The notes beneath the pieces are model-generated. The model was not told the origin of the DNA and ran no database searches. It saw only the letters and a program-made list of their open reading frames with translations. Below are positions 56,302 to 64,000 of a stretch of 64,000 bases of DNA, piece by piece. The position numbers and the translations under genes were made by a program. How positions within the stretch are numbered: the stretch's first letter is position 1; every line of letters starts with the position of its first letter. This DNA is from Stentor roeselii. Lineage: Eukaryota; Ciliophora; Heterotrichea; Heterotrichida; Stentoridae. The DNA is taken from positions 124,001 through 188,000 of the forward strand of contig RSEH01000045.1 in the NCBI GenBank assembly GCA_006503475.1. The letters are read 5' to 3'.

Positions 56302-57711
56302 TTATTTTTTAAGTAAAGGGTCCAAGTCTCTTAACTTGCTAAGTAAATTTTTCGCATTTTGATTCATGATATTTCTTTGAACTTCAGAAACTTTCTTTTC
56401 TTCTTCTTCCTTTTTGATGAGTCCATCAGGTCCTCTCTGCCGATTCATTCTTCTCATAAGTTCAGCTGAAATTCCTGCTTCGTTCGACTCTGGAATGGTC
56501 AGCGAGGCCATCTTCGGCCTTGGTTGATGAGAAGTGGAAAACCAAACGTGTTTCAAGGCATCTCTCGCTGAAGGTCTTGCTTCAGGGTCACTGTCAGTGA
56601 GTCGTAAGACGCAGTCGATTCCTTCTCTTGACACGTTTTTCCAGTACCTGTCTTGAAAGTAAATTTTGCATTCTTTGTTTCGCATTAAAATTTCGTTTTG
56701 AGTCTTTCCGAAAAAAGGAGCTCTTGAAGAAAGCATCACGTATAAAATTATACCAGCACTGAAAATGTCGACTTTTTTATTGTAAGTCATTTTTTTTAAG
56801 ATTTCTGGAGCTACGTAGCCTGGAGAGCCACATCTTAGGAGCTGGTCTTCTTTGCATTCGCAGGCTAAACCGAAATCAGCTATTTTGAAATCGTAGTCGC
56901 AGTCAAGGCGAGTTAGAAGGATGTTCTCAGGTTTTAAGTCACGATGAATGAAGTTTAAAGAATGCATGTAGTCCAATGCTTCAAGCAAATTTTTCATAAA
57001 CTTGATAGAATCCTCTTCAGAAAAATTCGATTTTTCAATAATCCGATGAAACAAATCCCCTCCAGGAAGATAATCAAGAATCAAATGAATAAACTTATCA
57101 TTTTCATAAACCCTATGAAGTTTCAACAAATAAGGATGATCCAATTTCCTCATAATATTAATTTCAGAAATCAAAGCATTGACAGTTCTATTGCTATTCA
57201 TGACAGCTTCTTTACTAATAGACTTGACAGCATATTGTTTATGATCTTGAACATCCTGAGCCAAGTAGACCTTTGCATAGTTTCCAGATCCAATTTCCTT
57301 AATAATCGCATAATCTTCCTCCAAATCATTTAAAATTGCGACTTTGCTAAGAGCATCAAGCCAGTCCTCAAGTTCTTTCGGGTTCTTCGAGTAAAAATCC
57401 TGAAAAATTCCACCCTGAGTCAAGCGAAACCCAAATCTTTCTTCTTGATCACTGGCTTCACAAAAAGCTTCAAGTTTTTTCCAAGTAACGATCGACATTT
57501 TCTTAGGTCTGTCATGTTTTACTTTGTAAATCCTTGTCGGGGTCAAAACAATAGAACGAGTCTTGAAAGAAGAAGAAGGACTGAGGAACTGAAGAGAACT
57601 TGAATGAATTTTTCTTTCTGAGAAGTCCTGCATTGCAAGTTCATCCAAGTGTCTCCAGAACTTGAAGCTCTGGTTGACTGTTTGGTCGATAGTTTCAAAG
57701 ACTGATGCCAT
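56302..57711 (-). CDS. PH-domain protein kinase, CAMK type
   Basis: This Ser/Thr kinase has an N-terminal PH-like domain (about 35-130: SIVLTPTRIYKVKHD...WLDALSKVAI). The kinase domain spans about 137-395: Gly loop GSGNYAKVYLAQ, Lys in YAVKSIS, HRDLKPENILL, DFGLACEC, and CGSPGYVAPEIL at the activation segment. The CAMK class is suggested by this segment and by the EDYAIIKEIGSG opening; PH-CAMK combinations are frequent in ciliates and apicomplexans. The C-terminal 70 residues are charged and may be a regulatory segment. I see no EF-hands, so it is not a CDPK. Its start is 9 bp from the stop of the RING gene on the same strand. Confidence 0.92.
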   Translation of the reverse strand: MASVFETIDQTVNQSFKFWRHLDELAMQDFSERKIHSSSLQFLSPSSSFKTRSIVLTPTRIYKVKHDRPKKMSIVTWKKLEAFCEASDQEERFGFRLTQGGIFQDFYSKNPKELEDWLDALSKVAILNDLEEDYAIIKEIGSGNYAKVYLAQDVQDHKQYAVKSISKEAVMNSNRTVNALISEINIMRKLDHPYLLKLHRVYENDKFIHLILDYLPGGDLFHRIIEKSNFSEEDSIKFMKNLLEALDYMHSLNFIHRDLKPENILLTRLDCDYDFKIADFGLACECKEDQLLRCGSPGYVAPEILKKMTYNKKVDIFSAGIILYVMLSSRAPFFGKTQNEILMRNKECKIYFQDRYWKNVSREGIDCVLRLTDSDPEARPSARDALKHVWFSTSHQPRPKMASLTIPESNEAGISAELMRRMNRQRGPDGLIKKEEEEKKVSEVQRNIMNQNAKNLLSKLRDLDPLLKK

Positions 57712-57720
57712 TTATAAGAG

Positions 57721-58572
57721 TTAGAATAAAACGATCTTGGATTCTTTCACAGAAGTACTGCAAGAAGGACACTTTACTTGTTTTCCTGTCTTGCTCACTG
57801 AAGTTCCTGGGGTTATTTCTAAGGTTTCTATCATGCAAGCTTTGCAAAGAAGGATATGCCCACAGGGCACAAAGACTACTTCTTTAAGAGAAGATTTGCA
57901 AATAATGCACACTGTGCATAAGCTTTGTCTTTGTTTCAGTTGAGCTTGTTTTTTTCCTATTTGGTATTTTAACTGAGAAATCGCCTGTCTGCCTGTTTCA
58001 AGTTCTTCCTTCAGCCGAAGCGCCCGAGACCTGAGGTATTCGGCCATGTCTTCAAAGTGTTTTTTTTCTTCCCGCTTTTCTTCAAGGTCCGAGTGCTTTT
58101 CTTGAATCGTTTGAATGAACCTCGCTTTAGATGTCTTCAACTTTTTAATGAACTGAAGGTAGTTTTTAGGGTCGTTTCCTAGAAGTTCTTCGTAGTTGTA
58201 AGAAAACAATGCAAACTTCGCACCGGAAAAGTGACTTCCAAGACCTTCTTTGTCGTCGATTCGGGATAATAGAAAAACTGTGCCAAGAGCGCTTGTGTTG
58301 TCGGAAAATAATGCAATTGATGGCTTGATGAAGGCTTTTGTTAGTTTTTCTAGCTTTGGAAATGCTTCACATGAATCTGGGATTTCGTAAAGCAAGGCTC
58401 TTAAGTGAGATGATGCTGATGACTTATCGAAGGTTGGAAAATCTTCGAGGGTCATTGATAGGTCGAAGGATAACTCGGGCATGTGCGAACCGGAGAAGTT
58501 TACACCTTGTACAAGGATTTGATCGTCTATTAGTTTTAAGCTGATTTTCACGAGTTCTGGAGAATCTACCAT
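57721..58572 (-). CDS. RING-finger protein, 283 aa
   Basis: This is a probable E3 ubiquitin ligase. A C-terminal RING lies at about 222-275: CIICKSSLKEVVFVPCGHILLCKAC and VKCPSCSTS, the C3HC4 order with a short loop. It resembles the C-terminal RINGs of MGRN1/RNF or IAP type. A coiled coil (about 145-215) precedes it, with RSRALRLKEELETGRQAISQLK, likely for dimerisation. Residues 1-140 show no known domain, with strand-like stretches. It lies upstream of the PH-CAMK kinase on the minus strand with a 9-bp gap. Confidence 0.88.
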   Translation of the reverse strand: MVDSPELVKISLKLIDDQILVQGVNFSGSHMPELSFDLSMTLEDFPTFDKSSASSHLRALLYEIPDSCEAFPKLEKLTKAFIKPSIALFSDNTSALGTVFLLSRIDDKEGLGSHFSGAKFALFSYNYEELLGNDPKNYLQFIKKLKTSKARFIQTIQEKHSDLEEKREEKKHFEDMAEYLRSRALRLKEELETGRQAISQLKYQIGKKQAQLKQRQSLCTVCIICKSSLKEVVFVPCGHILLCKACMIETLEITPGTSVSKTGKQVKCPSCSTSVKESKIVLF

Positions 58573-61522
58573 TTAATTATAGGGTGGTTTAATGGGCTCT
58601 ATTAAGGTTTTATTTTTGGACAGGGTTTAAAAAAATTAGCTTTTTTTAGGATTTTTTAATTTATTGGGATGGGTTTTGAAGAGGATTTTAATTGTTTTTT
58701 GGGTCATGTTTCTAGAAGGATTTCCATATTTTTTGGAAATTTATATTAGAAGTTATGAGAGCATTTTTGAAAGTAGATTTGATTGAATATTTTAGAATTA
58801 GGATGATCATTTTTTTATTTTTGGTTGATTAAATTGCGTGATATATTAACTAAACACACTTATATCCGCTTTGTAGTCCTAAATTCTTCTTAATTGATTA
58901 TTTTACTATAGAATATTATTATGACTAGAGGTTTCAGGATATTCAAAATTTATATGAAGCTTATTGACGATAAAATATTTTTATATGAGTCTAAAGTATT
59001 GATTTTATTAATTTTAATATGAGCAACTTTCTGTTGAAGTACTGACACTGTATCCTTGATACAAGCTACAATCTTAACAAATGAATACTCGAAGACCATA
59101 ATTAACTCAAAAATTCAAGTTTATATTTGATTAATTGAAATTTTATACTTTTCAAATATAATAATATAATGATAAGCGCTTAGCTTTTCAGATCCTTTGC
59201 TTACACTCTACCTACCGAGTTACATTTTGAGAAAAGATAGAAGTCTCATATTAAATTATTGAAGATTTCCCAATATTCAAAATATTTGACTACTCTTCAT
59301 TAGAATTTCATTTCCTGATCATGAATAGATTATTCTCAAAGTTTTTTATATCAAATCGTAGTAATTCGCCTAATTATCTGGTCAAAAATCATTTGATTAA
59401 TCATTGCAGTTAAAATTAGGAGAAAGTCGATACGTTAAGGAAAAAATACCTGGTCAAGGAAAGAGGTCTAAGGAAATACTGAATAATTTAAAGGTTTTTG
59501 TTTATTCTCGTAGGATTTATTGAGATTCTGATCAATTGTTTTTTGGATATTTCAGTTGGAGTAAGATAAATGAAATTAATTTAGGTTAGATACTAAAAAA
59601 TGTGATGATTGGGTTCGGGGCATGAAATATTAGGAACGAGGTTTGAAGAATGTGCTTATTGACTTGAGAAAGTCTCAAAGAGGTCAGATAACATAGAGAT
59701 AAGTGCATAAAAGAGTATAAAATAGAAAAATTTAATACTAAAGAGTTGAACTCAAGGAAAATTTTTCGTAAAATTTCTGGTTGGAATAGGAAAATCATAG
59801 TCTTAGTACAACAGATGGTTTAATTGGGATAAATAAACTTAAGTCAAAAAAGATACTTCTTCAGCCAAATAAAAATCTAAGACCCTCATTATCAGTAAAA
59901 ATTCTTCCGGAAGAAATTCTTAGTATTTTATCAATAGTTTTCAACAAGTTGTTAAATAATCTCAGTCCGAGGCAGTAATAAACCGAAAAAATTAAAATTC
60001 TATTGAATTTTTTGATATTTATGCCTAATATGACCCATAAAATTTACTAGACTGATAAAGCCTTGAATTTCTTAAATATAAACGAATCCTTGCTCATATT
60101 CACTCTTTCAATATAAAGACAACCACTGTTAAATGTTTTTTTTATTAACTGTATGAGATATTGAATTTTAAGACAATTTTCTCAATTTCTGAGCATTTTT
60201 ATTTACTGATTGTGTTTCCAGTTACTTCTGTGAAATGAATCAGAGTTTCATTTTGGCAACTTATTGGTTAAATTAAAAAATTAAGTGTCAGTATTTTAAG
60301 GAAATTTAAAGGCTTTTATACTTTTTGAATAGTCTCTCAAATCATAACTATTCATTCTTAACTTAGTTTTGGTTTCTCCTGTTTTTTTTTGGTATTTTCT
60401 CCTTGAAAACTTTTTCAAATTCTGATATTCACAATCCCTAACAACTCAATAAATATTCTGAAGCTCTTAGATTTAAAAATTTAAAGTATTCTCCAAAATA
60501 ACATTTTTTTAAAAGTTTTCTGACCTTCCAATTCATTATTTATTATCAGTGTTTTTTAGCAATTTCTTCTTTACTATATACTCTATGTCTTCCGATGCCG
60601 AATTTTCAACTAATTTTTCTGAAAAAGGTGTTCTGCTACTTTATCCTCAAATTTCTCTGAAAAATAATAGTCCTAATACTTCATTCTCAGCAAGGTTTTC
60701 TGATTTTTTTCATTGATGACTTGTGAAGCTAAACTTTCTCTAATTTTCTAAGCAAAGTATGCTAATTTTTTATCCTATCCTGAAGCTAAGCTTTCTAATT
60801 CTTGTTCAGAAAATTTTTGATTTGTTTTCTCTTCTGAAACTAAATTTTCAAACACATTTTCGAAAAAGAACTTTATTTTTGTTTATCTTCAATAAAGCAA
60901 TCTTAATTATAAAAATTTTCAAAATTGTTGTTATGGCTGTAAATCAAATTTTTCTGCTTCACTCTTTCGAATTACAATGTTTCTCAAATACTTGGACAGT
61001 TTATTCTTCTAATAGCATGACATAACTCATGAAAAAAAGCCTCTGAGATTAAAACTAATAATTTTTTCGAACAGAAATATTATTAAAGATACCTAAGTTT
61101 AATTGAATCAATTACTTATTAAATATTAATGAGATTTATAGTTAAAGAGAATAAAATATCCAATTTATGATCAAATTGCTAACCCAATCATCTAAATTTT
61201 TATGATTCAATTATCAAATGTAATAGTCATTATTATATGAAAAATTAAATTGGTTTTATCTGTAATATCTTTCTCATTTTCCTACTGTTAAGAATGTAAA
61301 TCCTTTCATTTTAAACCTAAACAAACTTTTATTAGGATGAATTATACAAAATCAGTAATATAAAAATCTTGAAAAATAATAGAAAAATATATTTATTACT
61401 AAGTACATGAAAGTTCTAGAAGATTTTCAATAGGCGCGAAACCTTTAATAGGAGAAATTATTTTAGCGGGTTTTGAACAAAATAATCAAATCAATCAAAT
61501 CGAAAGTAACTATGGTTATAAA
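58573..61522. other. AT-rich intergenic gap, 2.95 kb
   Basis: This is the largest gene-free stretch. Frames on both strands are short and have no recognisable content. Between about 60590 and 60860 a loosely repeated TCTGAAACTAAATTTTC-like phrase recurs roughly every 45-55 bp. A GGCGCGAAA sequence lies at 61433-61441, close to the start of the next gene. No tRNA, transposon or virus-like element is seen. Confidence 0.55.
61433..61441 (+). promoter_or_regulatory. possible E2F-type site upstream of the membrane-protein gene
   Basis: GGCGCGAAA is the reverse complement of the E2F consensus TTTCGCGCC. It stands 81 bp before the start codon in otherwise AT-rich sequence. One copy only; may be chance. 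Confidence 0.2.
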
Positions 61523-64000
61523 ATGAGCAGCCAGGATCTTAAAACACCACTGCTAATCGCTTCTCGTGATAATGGCCCAAGCCCCAATCAAAATGCAGAA
61601 TCAGAACCAATGAGTCCTATAATAAAGATAACTCAAACAACAGCGAGTGGCCAATCACCATTTTGGGCTTCGGATAAATCATGGGAGGATAGAAAAGCAG
61701 AAGCCCAGAAATATCTGACTGATAACAAAGATGATCCAAAATTAAAGCTTCACTTGCTAGCACATGAATTGAACTATGAAGAAATTGAAAAATTAGCCCA
61801 ACAAGAATGGAAAAAAATCGGTTATCATCTTGACAAACAGCACAAATATATGATTAAAGATAATGAAAAGTGGCCAATAATTAGAATGAATCCTAGTGAA
61901 GGTTTATTCGTTTTTAATATGGGACCTTTAGGACTAGCTTTTGGAAAAATAGAACAAGACAAATCAATCAGTATAGGAAAACCTTTGAACCAATTAAAAC
62001 TTTATATTAAACAGAATGAGCTTGGACTAACACCATTAATTTACGCTATTTGGGCTGAGCAAGATGCAAAAACACTATTAAAAAGGACTAGTGGCCTTTT
62101 TTATTATATGGAATTCGAAATCGATGATTTAGGTCACTTCATTAATTTGAATGAAGTTATCCAAAACGAACTTTACCAGGCTTATCTTCACTTTGACTCT
62201 ATTGAAGCTATAAAATTTATAATTAAATCAGACTTTTCAAATATGCTGAAACTTATAATCCAAGAACAAAGATTTAAAATTGTATTACCAGTGAATAAAT
62301 CTCATCTTTTACTATCATTGAAATATAAATCATTAGAATGCTTTTCCTTAATTATTGAAGAATTTTCAAAAGATATTTTTAAAGAAATAAAGAAAACTGA
62401 AGAAAGCCAGAATATTCGAGTTTTGTCACCTAATAGTGTAGTAGAAGATGCAATAAATGGAGAAGTTGGAAGTAATGATGAACTTTCAAAGTACTTAAAA
62501 GAAATTGATGAAGTTTTGAAATTTTATTTAGAGTTTTTTTTAGAAAAACTGAAGAATCAAGAATTAAATATTGATTCTTCAAGCATTACAATCAAAGAAA
62601 TCTTAAATACTGTATCTTCAAGAATTTCAATCAATGAAATCTTAAAAAACGATTATTCAAATATTCTTAATTGGATAATTCAGAGCGGAAAATATAATAT
62701 CAATTCAAGAATATTTAATCAATCCTTACTTTTAATAGCGATAAAGTCTAATTCCATCCGATGCACTGATATTATTCTTGATTATTTGATACAAACAATA
62801 AAAAATCATAATAAAAATACTATGAAATTGCGTAAATTAATCTTTATTAACATTGAAAAAGAATTAGGAGACTATTTATTAACTCCTTCTAGTCATATCA
62901 AAGAACTTCTCAGCCTAGTAATCGAAGAAAAATATAAGAGACTCCAAGAGAACTCAGAAGATCTTCCTAAGTGCAGGATGATTGAAGATAAAACAGAGTC
63001 TGAAAATATATTTAAAAATAATCCAGGTGAAGAAGAAAACACAAATGTTAAAATAATTAATACATCAATAAGAATCCCAGGAACTATGGGAAGTGAGAAA
63101 AGTATCAATTTCTTAAAGAATCTTGAGGCGTCTAAAAACCTTCAGTTGCACAAGGCGCCGATCATTAAATATTATTTGAGGTATAAATGGGATTATGTGA
63201 GACCAATCGTATTATTTCTAGATATACTGATACTAAGTAATATTCCTATATTATATATTCTGATTTATATTTTAAAGGCTGAAGATCGCCGTGAACTAAT
63301 AGAAAAACATATTTACCTTGTGTTAATTTTGCTTCTGAATAACTTCATTTTATCATTATATGAAATCTTTCAAATTATCGCGCTTGGATTTCATGATTAC
63401 TTCGGATTAATTGATTTCAATGCAGTTCATTTTTTTGTAACTTTGAGGTTCATCTTTTTAATAGTTTCAGTTTTTATTAATTTTTTCAGCTCAGAAGTAT
63501 TATTTTTAGGTTCAGAAATGTTCACACTGTTTTCATATGTTTTTTGTTCAATCATTTTTATTTTCAATTCTGATTTTAGAAGATGGTATGAAACAGTCAC
63601 ATTGATAAGAGTTACTTTAATCTTCGCACCTTTACTGATTTTCTGGTATTCTTTGAGTGAAAGTCAAACTGAGCTTTTTATAAGTAGCATATCTGCGTTT
63701 ATTTATATGACAGTTATAGGGGGTATTTCAATAAATAATTTTTATGAATGGAGGCCCACAATTTCGGGTATAAAACTAGTTATTGTTTTCATTGCACTTC
63801 TAATAGGTAGCTACAAGTTCGAAATTTTCATTATATTTGAATTAATCTTTATTGGTTTGTTAACTTCTAATTTATTTATTATCAAGGAATACAACTTACT
63901 GACTTTGGGGTACCTGATCATTGATTCAATCATTGCAGTTAGTTTCTCTTTAAACTTTTTATTAGAAAACTTTTATTTTTTGAATTTATTTGTTTTCATT
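61523..64000 (+). CDS. polytopic membrane protein, 3' end outside the window
   Basis: The frame is open from the ATG at 61523 to the window end (826 residues, no stop). Residues 1 to about 555 are soluble: a Ser/Asn-rich start, then charged helical sequence with an ankyrin-like phrase (NELGLTPLIYAIW) and long Lys/Glu/Asn stretches. From about 558 on, at least seven strongly hydrophobic helices follow (e.g. VLFLDILILSNIPILYILIY; VLILLLNNFILSLYEIF; FVTLRFIFLIVSVFINFF; LVIVFIALLIGS). This order, large cytosolic part then many membrane spans, recalls TRP-like or other ankyrin-bearing channels, but no pore motif is visible here. The preceding ATG (61513) meets a stop after four codons. Confidence 0.8.
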   Translation, partial: MSSQDLKTPLLIASRDNGPSPNQNAESEPMSPIIKITQTTASGQSPFWASDKSWEDRKAEAQKYLTDNKDDPKLKLHLLAHELNYEEIEKLAQQEWKKIGYHLDKQHKYMIKDNEKWPIIRMNPSEGLFVFNMGPLGLAFGKIEQDKSISIGKPLNQLKLYIKQNELGLTPLIYAIWAEQDAKTLLKRTSGLFYYMEFEIDDLGHFINLNEVIQNELYQAYLHFDSIEAIKFIIKSDFSNMLKLIIQEQRFKIVLPVNKSHLLLSLKYKSLECFSLIIEEFSKDIFKEIKKTEESQNIRVLSPNSVVEDAINGEVGSNDELSKYLKEIDEVLKFYLEFFLEKLKNQELNIDSSSITIKEILNTVSSRISINEILKNDYSNILNWIIQSGKYNINSRIFNQSLLLIAIKSNSIRCTDIILDYLIQTIKNHNKNTMKLRKLIFINIEKELGDYLLTPSSHIKELLSLVIEEKYKRLQENSEDLPKCRMIEDKTESENIFKNNPGEEENTNVKIINTSIRIPGTMGSEKSINFLKNLEASKNLQLHKAPIIKYYLRYKWDYVRPIVLFLDILILSNIPILYILIYILKAEDRRELIEKHIYLVLILLLNNFILSLYEIFQIIALGFHDYFGLIDFNAVHFFVTLRFIFLIVSVFINFFSSEVLFLGSEMFTLFSYVFCSIIFIFNSDFRRWYETVTLIRVTLIFAPLLIFWYSLSESQTELFISSISAFIYMTVIGGISINNFYEWRPTISGIKLVIVFIALLIGSYKFEIFIIFELIFIGLLTSNLFIIKEYNLLTLGYLIIDSIIAVSFSLNFLLENFYFLNLFVFI

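Noticed and set aside
59586-59798. 70-codon open frame on the minus strand
   Set aside because: No recognisable content and no start context like those of real genes here.
60759-61025. 88-codon open frame in the large gap
   Set aside because: Composition and length are as expected by chance in AT-rich sequence; Phe/Leu/Ile-rich translation has no family likeness.
1-64000. Non-standard genetic code (UGA as Trp, or UAA/UAG as Gln)
   Set aside because: Trp is TGG throughout, TAA and TAG act as stops at sensible gene ends, and dynein, kinase and synthetase families align at full length in the standard code.
1-64000. Mobile elements, virus-like elements or CRISPR arrays
   Set aside because: No transposase, reverse transcriptase, integrase, capsid gene, terminal repeat or regular spacer array was seen.

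Overview
This window looks like macronuclear DNA of a heterotrich ciliate, most likely Stentor. Three signs support this. (1) Genes are packed almost end to end, and the content is typically ciliate: an axonemal dynein heavy chain, a PH-CAMK kinase and many coiled-coil proteins. (2) Six reading frames are joined by introns of exactly 15 nt, each starting GTAA and ending AG. (3) Long frames, including about 12.8 kb of dynein, read through in the standard code with Trp as TGG. That argues against the related Blepharisma, where UGA codes for Trp. I infer the organism from sequence features and did not match it to a database.

Layout. 0-13 kb: 3'-complete axonemal dynein heavy chain, then a convergent Polo-like kinase. 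14.6-18.5 kb: ubiquilin/DSK2, a family X DNA polymerase, a small Sfi1-like protein with an intron, and a USP12/46-type deubiquitinase. 18.7-22.4 kb: tRNA-Thr(AGT), an unknown protein, COQ8/ABC1 kinase and a variant histone H3. 22.7-28.3 kb: three unknown proteins around a 1.5 kb AT-rich gap. 28.4-31.8 kb: glutamyl-tRNA synthetase and a BAH-PHD-TFIIS-central-domain protein. 31.8-35.4 kb: a large coiled-coil and Ser-rich protein. 35.4-40 kb: AAA ATPase, tandem-FHA protein, CSN8, the WD40 protein DCAF7 and a membrane protein. 40.4-45.5 kb: a small basic protein, a HAUS3-like augmin subunit, CDT1, a CBM20 protein and a Cys-containing unknown. 45.5-51.6 kb: coiled-coil and unknown proteins, a C2H2 finger, TFIIF beta, archaemetzincin. 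51.7-58.6 kb: D-2-hydroxyglutarate dehydrogenase, a large unknown, a PH-CAMK kinase and a RING protein. 58.6-61.5 kb is an empty AT-rich gap. From 61.5 kb a polytopic membrane protein runs off the right edge.

The genes do not form one pathway. Several serve microtubules and the cell cycle (dynein, PLK, HAUS3-like, CDT1, histone H3). Others serve ubiquitin signalling (ubiquilin, USP, CSN8, DCAF7, RING) and transcription (TFIIF beta, BAH-PHD-TFS2M).

Three window-wide signals deserve attention. The + strand alternates between G+T-rich and A+C-rich blocks about 0.3-1.5 kb long; the G+T to A+C change is usually abrupt and the return gradual, giving a sawtooth that ignores gene borders and coding strand. 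TGA is never used as a stop in the 36 genes whose stop I could read (29 TAA, 7 TAG). Many start codons are preceded within a few bases by a TATAA-like string. I saw no CRISPR array, virus-like element or transposon.
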